This document shows positions 45,287-54,270 of a DNA stretch of 64,000 nt, one piece after another. How positions within the stretch are numbered: the first letter of the stretch is position 1; every line of letters begins with the position of its first letter. The notes under the pieces were generated by a model. The model saw only the letters and a program-made list of their open reading frames with translations. It was not told the origin of the DNA and made no database searches. The position numbers were made by a program, and so were the translations under genes. This DNA comes from a virus, in IMG/VR virus record IMGVR_UViG_3300047557_004034, positions 81,699-145,698 of that record, one strand, 5' to 3'.

Positions 45287-47044
45287 CTAATTAGTAAACA
45301 ACCATCTATATTTCTCATAGTCATCTCTCGACGGTCCTTGGTTTGGAAAATGTTGTCTTTTTTGGTCTGTTTGAGGCATCATTGGATTGAAAAATTGTGA
45401 TGAGTTTTTGTTCTCATTTATCGAAGTTGCCCAAGAATCAATCATTGCCTTTGTATGATTCAAATTTTTTGTAAGTTTTTGAAAAGATTTTTCTGCAACA
45501 TATGTTGCCATAGATATGCCCATAATACAATCGTCATGATGTCCCTTTTGATGGTCAGGTCTTCCATTAATATAAACAAAAGTATTCATTTCGTTATATA
45601 ATCTGTGAGACCTAACTTTAAATCCATGTCGAACATTTTCTTCGAATGACGCAATAATTTGTACTCTTTTACTATTGAAATTTATTCCAGGAATTTTCTC
45701 ATTTATCTTTGGGTCCCATTTCCACTTGTTTGCGGTATCCACCGTATCAACATACAGTCCTTTGTAGTTCAATTCTTGTAATTTTCTTGCCGTTGCCACT
45801 CCCATACCACCTGTAAGGTCAACAACACAAAATGCGTCATACATGGTTCCCCACTTATACGCTATTTCAGCAACAACATCTGGTGGTACTTTAGCAACGT
45901 ATTCTAAAACTTGTTCATTCTCATCAAAATCGATAATTTCTATACAAGAAAAATCTTCTGAGTCCCCTCTCGATACATCTACACCCATAATGTACTTGTG
46001 TCCGACAACAGGTTCTTTCCAAATCCATAGAGCTCCACCCATCAGTTTAGCTCCGGGTTCTTGGAGTGTATTTTGTGCAATATTTTGAAGTATTTCAGAT
46101 TCAAAGACGTTATCACCTGAACCCAAAAAGTTACACTCTAATTCCTGAGCAACTTTTCTTCTATCATACTTCAATTTTTTTACCATCCCCTCAAACCAAG
46201 AAGAACATGGTTTATATCCTTGTTTAATGTAATCTGTGACAACAGAATGGTCACGTTCATAAGGGTTTGCAACTGAAAGACTTATGACAGCATCTGTTGA
46301 ATATTCTTCTTTGTTTAGTAAAAAATGAACCAAATCATTCGTTTTGACCATGTACAAATCTTTTGTATACCTTGGGTCACGATACCAAAACATCTCAGAT
46401 ATTTTGAAATCGTTCATACTTCTCAAGGCTTGGTCATATATTTCATAGTAAATCGGGTCATACCCGTTTGGTGTAGAAACAACAATAACTTTACCACCTG
46501 TAGAAAGTGATGCCATACATGCCGACCAAAAATCACCGTCAGCGTCTATGAACGCAGCTTCATCAAAAATAAGAATTGTTGGAGTATAACCTCTTAAAGC
46601 ATCCTTTGATGTTGCGACCGCTTTTACCTCACAATCATTTGTTAGTTTGAAATGTCTTTGAGAATTTTTTTCTTGTGAAAAACCAACACCAACCCAATTA
46701 GGCCACTGTTCTGTAAATGACCTAATTTTGTTAGCCATTTCCATAGAAGTATCCAACTTGTTTGCAATTATGAGAACCTTTTCAGGTTTTTGTTTTTTTG
46801 CAAAAACTAATTTTTTTGATGCCCAAGCAGCAGTAACTGTAGAAACGCCTGCCTGTCTATATTTGAGGGCAATGTTTTCGTTAAAATTTTCGTAGTCTTC
46901 TATTAATGAAACTTGGTCAGGAAATAAATCTAAAGGGACATACTTAGAAACCGTGTTATCATAGGTTTGTAAGTATGTCCTTAATGCGTATGGCGTATTT
47001 CTGATACATTTAGTAACCTCAATAATTAATTGTTCTTTGGTCAC
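45287..47044 (-). CDS. terL: Terminase large subunit (T4 gp17-like)
   Basis: This 585-residue packaging motor has an N-terminal ATPase with a deviant Walker A (KYRQAGVSTVTA, about 60-70), Walker B plus catalytic Glu (ILIFDEAAF, about 157-165) and a coupling motif VVSTPNG. A C-terminal RNase H-like nuclease follows, with GVDVSRGDSED (about 352), VVDLTGGMG and HHDDCIMG (about 500). It cuts and translocates DNA into the prohead. The start is GTG at 47042-47044. No small terminase subunit is recognised nearby. Confidence 0.95.
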   Translation of the reverse strand: MTKEQLIIEVTKCIRNTPYALRTYLQTYDNTVSKYVPLDLFPDQVSLIEDYENFNENIALKYRQAGVSTVTAAWASKKLVFAKKQKPEKVLIIANKLDTSMEMANKIRSFTEQWPNWVGVGFSQEKNSQRHFKLTNDCEVKAVATSKDALRGYTPTILIFDEAAFIDADGDFWSACMASLSTGGKVIVVSTPNGYDPIYYEIYDQALRSMNDFKISEMFWYRDPRYTKDLYMVKTNDLVHFLLNKEEYSTDAVISLSVANPYERDHSVVTDYIKQGYKPCSSWFEGMVKKLKYDRRKVAQELECNFLGSGDNVFESEILQNIAQNTLQEPGAKLMGGALWIWKEPVVGHKYIMGVDVSRGDSEDFSCIEIIDFDENEQVLEYVAKVPPDVVAEIAYKWGTMYDAFCVVDLTGGMGVATARKLQELNYKGLYVDTVDTANKWKWDPKINEKIPGINFNSKRVQIIASFEENVRHGFKVRSHRLYNEMNTFVYINGRPDHQKGHHDDCIMGISMATYVAEKSFQKLTKNLNHTKAMIDSWATSINENKNSSQFFNPMMPQTDQKRQHFPNQGPSRDDYEKYRWLFTN

Positions 47045-47053
47045 AATTTTTTT

Positions 47054-48358
47054 TTAAGTTAGGGATATTCCCAATCCACCCAAGAAATCTTTTAAGTCGT
47101 CATCGTCAACGTCATCAGAGTTAGGTTCTTCTCCCTTACTTTTTTTATAAGAATCATACTCTTCTTTCATTTTCATAGCCTCTTTCATCAACTCTTCAAA
47201 TCTTCTTGTGGCTTTTTTATTTTTTGATTCATCAGCAGAAATTACGTCACCAATTAAATTCAAGAATTCCTTAGCATTTATTTTGTATAATTCTACCTTG
47301 AACCAATTTATTAATCCTTTATTTGAATCATTGAACATCTCATCAGGTAACACCATTCTAAGTTTTTCAACTATTTCTGGACCTATCCTGAGTTGCATTG
47401 GTTCGTTCGATAATAAATCTGTCTGACCCATTACTTTTTGTGCCAACTCGGTATCTTGAGGTAAACCATGTCTTCCTGCAGACTCTTCAATACCTTTGAT
47501 AATCTCATGACAAAGAATAGGGAAAATTAAACCATCTGCAACAATTTTTGTATCAGGTTTTTCCTCACCTTCATCACCACCGCCTTCTTCATCATCTGAA
47601 TCATTGTCTTGTAGTTCAACTTTACCAGCAACACCATTTCCAGTTTGGCTCATCATTTCAATCATTTGTTCCATAGTGAAATAAAGGAAATCATTGATTG
47701 CCATAATACCCAAATAAGCAGGATATAATCTTGTATCAATTCTATCTAATTCTGCTCTTATTTCAGGTTTTTGAAATATATAATGACCTTTTTTAGCTGC
47801 TCCTTGGATGATGGCATTTATTATATTTCTTTTGTGTTTTTCTAATTCAAATATTTCTTCGTCTGTCAAATCCTCAACCTCAAATGAAGGAATTTGTAAT
47901 TTATTTTCTTCATCATCATCTTCATCTTCCTTTTCTTCTTCAGGTTGGTATCTGAAGTTAGAAACATCAATTGGTTGCCTATTCAACCTTGCAACTATCT
48001 CATACCAATCACTTGGGACTTCAGTTTCTTCTAAACACGCCTCTATCGCCAAGTTTTCCAATTCTTCCCTATGTCTGCCCTCAATTTGCATTATCGTTGG
48101 TACTTTAGACATCATCTCTCTATAAATCATTGCTTGGACCTGTTGCGAACTAATATTTTGATTTCCTGTAACCTCTTTCAACTTATCAGCAACTTTACCA
48201 AATCTTGAACTTACTAATCTTTGTACATCATCGGAACCCTTTTTGAATGAAGGATTGTCCGAATAAATGTTTTCACCTGACCTCAACTTTCTTTCTAAAT
48301 TAGGGTCCATTCTTTCAGGTCTATTTCCGTAATCTATTTGTTCTTTTATTTTAGCCAT
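47054..48358 (-). CDS. Virion-associated or assembly protein of unknown family
   Basis: The 434-residue protein (IKEQIDYGNRPERMDPNLERKLRSGENIYSDNPSFKK) has a helical middle, a strongly acidic low-complexity patch (EEEKEDEDDDEENK; NDSDDEEGGGDEGEEK) and an acidic tail ending FLGGLGISLT. No family is recognised. It starts 8 nt inside the upstream gene and ends 10 nt before terL, so it is co-transcribed with the packaging genes. Confidence 0.65.
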   Translation of the reverse strand: MAKIKEQIDYGNRPERMDPNLERKLRSGENIYSDNPSFKKGSDDVQRLVSSRFGKVADKLKEVTGNQNISSQQVQAMIYREMMSKVPTIMQIEGRHREELENLAIEACLEETEVPSDWYEIVARLNRQPIDVSNFRYQPEEEKEDEDDDEENKLQIPSFEVEDLTDEEIFELEKHKRNIINAIIQGAAKKGHYIFQKPEIRAELDRIDTRLYPAYLGIMAINDFLYFTMEQMIEMMSQTGNGVAGKVELQDNDSDDEEGGGDEGEEKPDTKIVADGLIFPILCHEIIKGIEESAGRHGLPQDTELAQKVMGQTDLLSNEPMQLRIGPEIVEKLRMVLPDEMFNDSNKGLINWFKVELYKINAKEFLNLIGDVISADESKNKKATRRFEELMKEAMKMKEEYDSYKKSKGEEPNSDDVDDDDLKDFLGGLGISLT

Positions 48359-49178
48359 TTTTCAAAATTTTTACTATAGCATCTATCACTGCAGATTTAG
48401 CTTCCTCAGGATTTTTAGCCTTTGGAGCAGGATTAACTTTTGGATTAGGATTTCTGCCTGGGTGACCAGGTTTTATTTTTGGTGGATTTTTGGTGCCAGG
48501 TTTGGGTTCCTTAACACCTGGTTTTGGCGCGACTTTTGGTTCCGCTTCAACCAAATAGTTCATCAAATCCTTCTTTGTAATTTTAGGTGGTAAGTGAGAT
48601 TCTACAAGTTTCATAATTTTTTCCTCCAAGAACAAAGATACGGGATTTTTTCCTTCTCCTAATTGTTTTTTTACTTGCTTAACACATCTTTCCCATTTTC
48701 TCGATTTTTTTGGTCCCACTTGAGAATGACAAATAGCCCATGCATTATTTTCTTTTTTTGATTCTGTCATACCAACAGAACTCAAATTTTTGTTTTTCTC
48801 GTTAGTATCGTCATCCATACCATCATTAGCTTCGTCGCTTTGGTCTTCGGGTGGCAATTGACCATTAACTTTTTGAGTCAAATCTTGTTGTACCAAATCA
48901 TCATCGTCATCTTCATTTACTTCTTCAGTTGGAGTAGCCTTAATTCCTGTTGCTGTTTTTTGTATTGATAACTTTTTTCCTGCTTCCGTGGGTGGTAATG
49001 TTACACCTTTCTCGGCATCTGCCGTCGGAATATTATAAGAAGTTGTTGTTGTTTGTGTAATCGCTTCTCCTAATAATTTTGAATGTAAAATAGAAATTTG
49101 CCCTTCATTAAGTTTTGAAACTGTTTTGGAGGACAACCCTTTTTCAATTAGTTCTAAGGCTTTTTTATTAACTTTCAT
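48351..49178 (-). CDS. Hypothetical Pro/Lys-rich protein
   Basis: ATG at 49176-49178 (MKVNKKALELIEKGL) is preferred over a TTG at 49196. About 275 residues: a helical N-terminus, an acidic disordered middle, and a Trp/Cys segment (AWAICHSQVGPKKSRKWERCVKQVKKQL). A C-terminal stretch of Lys-Pro-Gly-Asn repeats (KPGVKEPKPGTKNPPKIKPG) is followed by a last helix. It overlaps the upstream gene by 11 nt. No family is recognised. Confidence 0.6.
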   Translation of the reverse strand: MKVNKKALELIEKGLSSKTVSKLNEGQISILHSKLLGEAITQTTTTSYNIPTADAEKGVTLPPTEAGKKLSIQKTATGIKATPTEEVNEDDDDDLVQQDLTQKVNGQLPPEDQSDEANDGMDDDTNEKNKNLSSVGMTESKKENNAWAICHSQVGPKKSRKWERCVKQVKKQLGEGKNPVSLFLEEKIMKLVESHLPPKITKKDLMNYLVEAEPKVAPKPGVKEPKPGTKNPPKIKPGHPGRNPNPKVNPAPKAKNPEEAKSAVIDAIVKILKNG

Positions 49179-49563
49179 ATACAACCTTTTTTTCAAACTC
49201 GAGAATTAAATCATTCTCGTATAATTTATCTTTGATATCTTTTTCGGTTTCTCCGAAACGAAACACTAGTCTTTTTTTGTGAGTTTCATCTTCCTTTTCC
49301 CAAGCCATTGCAACAACATCGTCCATTGCATCGACCATCGAAAAATAATCGGAGTTCTGAATCAACTCCAATTTTAACTCGGTGTTTTTCAGAACTCCTA
49401 CTCTTTTAATATATTTCAACTCAGGTGGATGTGGATATGAATTTGATGGTTTACTTTCCCAAGATTCTCCCCAAACATCCGTAGTATCAGAAAAAATAAA
49501 TTCGTATAAATTATCTCCTTTATAATCAGGACCAAGTCCATTTATAAAAATTAAATAACTCAT
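49168..49563 (-). CDS. Hypothetical small structural-cluster protein
   Basis: This 131-residue protein (YLIFINGLGPDYKGDNLYEFIFSDTTDVWGESW) looks like a compact alpha/beta fold with many aromatic residues. No family is recognised. Its ATG overlaps the stop of the preceding gene (ATGA), so it is part of the minus-strand head transcript. Confidence 0.65.
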   Translation of the reverse strand: MSYLIFINGLGPDYKGDNLYEFIFSDTTDVWGESWESKPSNSYPHPPELKYIKRVGVLKNTELKLELIQNSDYFSMVDAMDDVVAMAWEKEDETHKKRLVFRFGETEKDIKDKLYENDLILEFEKKVVYES

Positions 49564-50789
49564 ATAACAAATCCCTCAGGAGAAATTTTCACTTGTCCTG
49601 ATTTATTTTCAAATACTAAGTTTTTCTTGTTAGTTTTACCTAAGAAAATATATGATTTATTTTCTTGTAAAAATTTTTTAGAAGAAAGTTCTTGTTCTAT
49701 TGTTTCACTTAAGTTCTCAATTGATTTAACTTTCTTGGCAAACTCAGATTTTCTTTTAATTTCTTCATTTACCATCTTTTCTTTTTTGTCTTTCTTTTCA
49801 GAATCAGACATTTCGAAATACTTTGAAATAACCTTGTCGATTTTTGATTCACTGAAGATACTATCTAAAATTGTATCATGAATAGATGATTCACCCATTT
49901 CTTGGTCGACTGCAACATCCATATCTGCTTGTACATCTTCTACTTCAGAATCTCCCGTGATATCTTCTGAACCCATATCTTCCATGTCCATATCCATTTC
50001 ATCACTTTCCTCATCACTTTCAAACTTAGAAAGAACGTCTTCTTTATCTTCATCACTGAGTTGGTTCAAATCAACAGCAGAAATTACCATGTTCAAAACA
50101 TATTTGATATTTTCCGAAGTCAAACCTTTTTCTTGTTCATACTCTCTGATTTTCTGAGTTAACTTTCCTGTCAATTTTTGAATTGATTTAAAAGTTATAA
50201 TATCAGCGTTCTCAGACCCTTGACCCATATCATCCGCAGGCATTTCTTCAGCACTCATGTCATCTGCCGGCATTTCTTCTGCCGGTAAACCAGCATCATC
50301 AGATGGTGGTAAAGCTTCGGGTGAATCTGGAAGTTGTGGTTCAGGAACTGCAGGTGGTTCCGCTGGTGGGGCCGCTGGCTCATCCATCATCGGTTCATCC
50401 ATTGCTGGTTGTGGTGTTTTCAAAACAAACTTTTTTTGTTCACCAAAAAGACTAATCTCTTCATCCTGTCCGTTCAATCTATTTGATTCTTTGATAATTA
50501 AGTTTAGTCTTTTCAGAGCTTGAGAATATGAATTATAATATTTTCTATTTCTCATCGGTTCAATATAATCAACCTCTGATTCTGAAATATTTTTTTTGAT
50601 AACATATCCCATTTTCTCCTTAACAATTTGATACTCATTACCATCAGATACATTTATTGAATATTCTGTAGTACTGAAAGTATTTGTTTCTGATTTAGGA
50701 ACTTCATTATATCTGGCAATCTCCATAATTCTGTTCAACTTCTCTTGTCCAGTCAATTTTTCACTTCCTAACGGTTTTAATTTTCCCAT
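49560..50789 (-). CDS. Acidic low-complexity protein in head cluster
   Basis: This 409-residue protein has an N-terminal folded part of about 110 residues (QEKLNRIMEIARYNEVPKSE), then a Pro/Ala/Glu-rich stretch with EEMPADDMSAEEMPADDM repeats. A helical segment, a Met/Asp/Glu patch and a C-terminal beta tail (SYIFLGKTNKKNLVFENKSGQVKISPEGFVI) follow. It resembles core or decoration proteins in composition only. It is the first gene of the head transcript reading towards terL. Confidence 0.6.
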   Translation of the reverse strand: MGKLKPLGSEKLTGQEKLNRIMEIARYNEVPKSETNTFSTTEYSINVSDGNEYQIVKEKMGYVIKKNISESEVDYIEPMRNRKYYNSYSQALKRLNLIIKESNRLNGQDEEISLFGEQKKFVLKTPQPAMDEPMMDEPAAPPAEPPAVPEPQLPDSPEALPPSDDAGLPAEEMPADDMSAEEMPADDMGQGSENADIITFKSIQKLTGKLTQKIREYEQEKGLTSENIKYVLNMVISAVDLNQLSDEDKEDVLSKFESDEESDEMDMDMEDMGSEDITGDSEVEDVQADMDVAVDQEMGESSIHDTILDSIFSESKIDKVISKYFEMSDSEKKDKKEKMVNEEIKRKSEFAKKVKSIENLSETIEQELSSKKFLQENKSYIFLGKTNKKNLVFENKSGQVKISPEGFVI

Positions 50790-50814
50790 TTTATAGTGTT
50801 ATTTTTTTTTATTT

Positions 50815-51723
50815 TTAGTTATTTAATCCGTTAAATCCTCCCAATTTTACCGCACTTAAATCAATTACCCAACCTCTTGTTCCTTCAACATAAGCTTGAG
50901 GATGTGGAACATCTCCCAAACTCGCATCCCATGTACCACCGCTAAAACTACCTTCCATCTGATTTGTATATTCATACTGTACGTTAACGTAGGTTGTACC
51001 TATACTAGTTTGGGATGGGGTTATCGTTGGTGTTGGTGTGGGTGATGATGTTTTGGTTGGAGTAATACTTGGTGTTATTGTGGGTGTGGCAGTTCTTGTC
51101 GGTGTTATTGTGGGTGTGGCAGTTCTTGTCGGTGTTATTGTGGGTGTGGCAGTTATCGTTGGTGTTACTGTTCTTGTTGGAGTGATACTTGGTGTAATTG
51201 TAGGTGTTGCAGTTATTGTAGGTGTCACTGTTCTTGTTGGTGTTATACTTGGTGTAGGGGTAAGTGTTCTTGTTGGTGTTATACTTGGTGTAGGGGTAAG
51301 TGTTCTTGTTGGTGTTATACTTGGTGTTATACTTGGTGTAGGAGTTACTGTTCTTGTTGGAGTTATACTCGGTGTTGGTGTGCGAGTTGTAGTTACAGTG
51401 GGTGTTGGAGTTCTTGTTGTCGTAGGAGTAACCGTAGGAGTTACTGTCGGAGTTATTGTTGGAGTAGGAGTAGGAGTAGGTGTTGGATTTGCACTCAAAC
51501 ATGTTTGACAGTCTCCATAATTAGTACCCAAAGGACCTGAAACTTGGTCAACACCTGTTGCAGGTTCTGCTGAATCCACAATTTCATAACAACCCCTAGC
51601 AGTTGCACCTGTGAAAATAAGATAATAATTCCCCCCAACCACAGGTAACGTGGTTGAACTGAATTCAACATTCAATGCTGACCCTCCAGCACACGGGGCT
51701 ACGAGATATGTGACTAAAGCCAT
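50815..51723 (-). CDS. Thr-Pro-rich fibre/adhesin protein
   Basis: The 302 residues comprise an N-terminal beta domain with four Cys (LVAPCAGGSALNVEF, ARGCYEIVD, YGDCQTCLSANP; about 1-78), a TPT/TPS/ITPT/RTVTP linker of about 160 residues, and a small C-terminal domain (GTTYVNVQYEYTNQMEGSFSGG). The linker uses the same units as those in the giant fibre at 4183-9714. It is likely a surface-exposed, possibly glycosylated virion protein. A TATTTATA motif lies 13 nt before its ATG. Confidence 0.7.
   Translation of the reverse strand: MALVTYLVAPCAGGSALNVEFSSTTLPVVGGNYYLIFTGATARGCYEIVDSAEPATGVDQVSGPLGTNYGDCQTCLSANPTPTPTPTPTITPTVTPTVTPTTTRTPTPTVTTTRTPTPSITPTRTVTPTPSITPSITPTRTLTPTPSITPTRTLTPTPSITPTRTVTPTITATPTITPSITPTRTVTPTITATPTITPTRTATPTITPTRTATPTITPSITPTKTSSPTPTPTITPSQTSIGTTYVNVQYEYTNQMEGSFSGGTWDASLGDVPHPQAYVEGTRGWVIDLSAVKLGGFNGLNN
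51010..51495 (-). repeat. Thr-Pro coding repeat array
   Basis: Units of 12-48 nt coding TPSITPTRTVTP-type sequence include nearly identical blocks at 51085-51150 and 51240-51320. These point to recent duplication. Confidence 0.85.
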
Positions 51724-51736
51724 TTAATTTTTTCTT

Positions 51737-51744
51737 TATAAATA
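51737..51744 (-). promoter_or_regulatory. Candidate late promoter motif (sense TATTTATA)
   Basis: The octamer is 13 nt before the ATG of the Thr-Pro-rich fibre gene, in the 49-nt gap after the hydrolase fusion gene. Confidence 0.5.
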
Positions 51745-51772
51745 TACGAAACCACGAAATAAGTAGAAAATA

Positions 51773-53398
51773 TTATGCAAGATTCGAAGAACCTAACTTA
51801 GATTTGGATAAGACCATGTCACTTATGTTAGATACAGATGAAACTATACTCCTTAATTTGGGTTCATATTCACCCGATGCATATCTATTTCCGTTAACAT
51901 TTACGAAGTTTCTAAGTAAATCACCCGCTCTTTTTCCACCAGTCAAATATCTTCTAACCATCAAATCATAATATGCACAAACACCTTCCTGAACTGTTGA
52001 AAAATATTTGTTTTTCCCTGAGTCGGTGTTACCAACATTGAACGGATTTTTAGTCCTTCTTGGTCTAACTGTTTGATTTTTTGACAGTCCTCCCTCTAAC
52101 GCTAATTGAGCTAGTGCTAACTCAGGTGGCACGTATCCTTGTGAAAAGTATCTTTTAGAACATTCGGCCATCATTTGTCCGTCGACACCAGCATTAGGAT
52201 TTCGTTTATCAATGAAGTTTTGACAAATCTCAGCATAAAGTTTGAAAGCTTCAGGGTCGTTCATATCCAAATAGGTAAAATTACCTTCCTTACCAAATTC
52301 TCCTGTAAATTTATTCAATTTAGATTCTGAAAATTTGTTCAAAACTAACAAAGCTAAAAGATGTTTTAAATCTTCGGTTTTCATGACTCCATCTTTAATA
52401 AGACCTACCGAGTCTTGGAATTTTTCTATTGCTGCTTTAGTTTCTGGACCAAGTTTACCATCAATTCCCCATTTGGGTAATTTGAAATTCAGAAATTCAA
52501 GTCCATCTTGAATCATTCTTACGTCATCATCAAATGGGATTTTCATTCCTGGCGTGTATTCAAAAGTTTTTTTAGAATTAACTAATTCTTTCAATTTCTT
52601 TAAAAAAGATGAATTCTCAACGGAGTCGATTATTTCTTTATTTTCCTTTTTGGTGTCTTGTTCATTCAAATGTTGTTCGACAGATAATTCTTTATCTTTG
52701 AGTTGATTAATTTTATCAAAAAGATTTTCGATGTGTTTTGACCTTCTCAAAAACTTGAATACTAAGTTTTCGTAAGACAACTCACCCCCTTTTTCTAAAC
52801 CACACTTTCTATATTCTTTGAGTTTATCTTTAATTGTTTCCAATTTTTCAATACCATCAGTTTCAGAATCTTTAATTGCCGTTTCTATTTTTTCAACCCA
52901 ACTATCAATTTTATTCACCAAAACATTCTTGTCAATTTTTTTAAAATCTTTCTTTGGAACATTAATCCACTCATCATTCGCAACAGAATAAACTGCACTA
53001 CTCACATGGGATTCTTCTTTATCTTGAGCATAAAGTTCAACATCATATCCTAATATTTTAATATCGTGAGAATCGTTGAATATTCTCTTTTTCAAATCAT
53101 ATAATTCTTTATATGTTTCAGATTCTTTCTCGTATTGTTGTAAATCTATTAAGATGTGTAAATCAAAGTCCGAAAAATTAGACCAGTTATAGTTTGCTAA
53201 TGAACCAGTCAAGATAATATCTTCAACCACTACATCCTCACCCAAATAATCAATAAATTCTTCGGCAATTCTTTCTAAAGCTTTTCTCACTTTAGGTTTC
53301 ATTTTTGCATCCTTTGGGTCATCGTAGTTATCCCATATCTTTGGATTCAATGTTTCTTGGAGAGAGAAACTTTTCAATATTTCTGTAAATTTTCCCAT
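51773..53398 (-). CDS. Nucleotidyltransferase - peptidoglycan-binding - glucosaminidase fusion
   Basis: The 541 residues contain three recognisable parts. Residues about 45-190 have the Pol-beta nucleotidyltransferase signature TGSLANYNWSNFSDFDLHI (GS, then DxD) and a third acidic strand GYDVELYAQD. Residues about 290-355 form a PG_binding_1 domain (VRMIQDGLEFLNFKLPKWGIDGKLGPETKAAIEKFQ). Residues about 375-530 resemble a FlgJ/glucosaminidase-type cell-wall hydrolase (PPELALAQLALEGGLSKN with the probable catalytic Glu, then NPFNVGNTDSGKNKYFSTVQEGVCAYYDLM). The last two parts suggest a virion-associated murein hydrolase. The transferase domain is an unusual partner with unknown substrate. A TATTTATT motif lies 4 nt before the ATG. 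Confidence 0.78.
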   Translation of the reverse strand: MGKFTEILKSFSLQETLNPKIWDNYDDPKDAKMKPKVRKALERIAEEFIDYLGEDVVVEDIILTGSLANYNWSNFSDFDLHILIDLQQYEKESETYKELYDLKKRIFNDSHDIKILGYDVELYAQDKEESHVSSAVYSVANDEWINVPKKDFKKIDKNVLVNKIDSWVEKIETAIKDSETDGIEKLETIKDKLKEYRKCGLEKGGELSYENLVFKFLRRSKHIENLFDKINQLKDKELSVEQHLNEQDTKKENKEIIDSVENSSFLKKLKELVNSKKTFEYTPGMKIPFDDDVRMIQDGLEFLNFKLPKWGIDGKLGPETKAAIEKFQDSVGLIKDGVMKTEDLKHLLALLVLNKFSESKLNKFTGEFGKEGNFTYLDMNDPEAFKLYAEICQNFIDKRNPNAGVDGQMMAECSKRYFSQGYVPPELALAQLALEGGLSKNQTVRPRRTKNPFNVGNTDSGKNKYFSTVQEGVCAYYDLMVRRYLTGGKRAGDLLRNFVNVNGNRYASGEYEPKLRSIVSSVSNISDMVLSKSKLGSSNLA

Positions 53399-53402
53399 AC
53401 CA

Positions 53403-53410
53403 AATAAATA
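53403..53410 (-). promoter_or_regulatory. Candidate late promoter motif (sense TATTTATT)
   Basis: The octamer is 4 nt before the ATG of the hydrolase fusion gene. Confidence 0.42.
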
Positions 53411-53419
53411 GGCTAATTA

Positions 53420-53662
53420 TTATAGTTTTTTATATTTGTGGTTCTTTGCAATTTCTGAAACGAAAAATTTACCCTGTGATTCTGCCATTCTGAATTGTGT
53501 GTATAATTTATGTGGTACTTCATCATACTCATACTTAAGACCATTATTAAACTCCACAATCAGTTTTTTTGTTTCAGTATCGTATTCTGTTTTTTTTATG
53601 TTGGATGATTTGATTTCATTTATAATTTTTGTTCCAACGATTTCTTCTTTAATAACTCCCAT
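53420..53662 (-). CDS. KTSC-domain protein
   Basis: The 80-residue protein matches the KTSC domain: SSNIKKTEYDTETKKLIVEFNNGLKYEYDEVPHKLYTQFRMAESQGKFFVSEI. It has the S-x-I-x-x-x-x-Y-D start and the Y-x-Y-x-x-V-P-x-x-x-Y centre. The domain is widespread in phages and bacteria and is thought to bind nucleic acid, which is unproven. It sits 21 nt upstream of the hydrolase fusion gene. Confidence 0.82.
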   Translation of the reverse strand: MGVIKEEIVGTKIINEIKSSNIKKTEYDTETKKLIVEFNNGLKYEYDEVPHKLYTQFRMAESQGKFFVSEIAKNHKYKKL

Positions 53663-53720
53663 AATATTTTTTTTTAAATCTATTAATTAATCATATTAAG
53701 TATATCTAATAATTATTATC

Positions 53721-54269
53721 ATGGAACTAGAAGAAATTGGTAGGGAGAAACAACCATTCGGTCAAGGTATCGAGCACCAAATATTCTCATCTCCTAACAA
53801 ACCTGATGTCATTTTCAAGGTTGGAGAGTGGGATGTTATTAATGAATGGTATGATGTATTTAAATCAGACCCTAATATCTTTCCAAGAGTTTATAGACTT
53901 GGTAGATTACCAAACAAACAATATTATTACGTGGAGTTAGAAAAGTTGGACACTCAAAAGTTTGAAGATAATTGGGACGATTTGGAACTCGATTTAGAAG
54001 AATTAGGTATATTAGATGTTGATAGAGGAGAAAGTTTCACTGATTTATATACTTATGAAGGTTCTTCTGCATCAGTTTTTACTGAGATTGGTAAAAAACT
54101 ATCGAAACATAATCCTGAATTATACAAATTTTATATTGAGTTGTTAACCGTAATAAAAAAGGCGGAAAAAATCCAAAATAAAATTCTTAAAAAAGATACT
54201 TTAGTAGATGCTCACAAATATAATTTTGGTTATTCCAAAGACGGAAAACTTAAATGTTTAGATATATAA
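53721..54269 (+). CDS. Minimal protein-kinase-like fold protein
   Basis: The 182-residue protein resembles a reduced kinase/APH fold. It has GQGIEHQIFSSPNKPDVIFKVGEWD (a glycine loop followed by an FKV strand in the place of the ATP-binding Lys), a hinge-like YYYVELEKLD, and a C-terminal DAHKYNFGYSKDGKLKCLDI. The last block corresponds to the catalytic-loop H-x-x-N and the metal-binding D of DFG. The catalytic Asp of HRD is replaced within LVDAHKYN (Asp two before His). The protein ends at the metal site with no C-lobe extension. It could be a pseudokinase or a tiny nucleotide-binding protein. Confidence 0.6.
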   Translation: MELEEIGREKQPFGQGIEHQIFSSPNKPDVIFKVGEWDVINEWYDVFKSDPNIFPRVYRLGRLPNKQYYYVELEKLDTQKFEDNWDDLELDLEELGILDVDRGESFTDLYTYEGSSASVFTEIGKKLSKHNPELYKFYIELLTVIKKAEKIQNKILKKDTLVDAHKYNFGYSKDGKLKCLDI

Positions 54270-54270
54270 A

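Noticed and set aside
51005-51508. Frames opposite and out of register with the Thr-Pro repeats (VGVIVGVAV and NTNDNCHT types)
   Set aside because: Low-complexity shadows of the repeat array; the in-frame Thr-Pro protein continues into folded domains on both sides.
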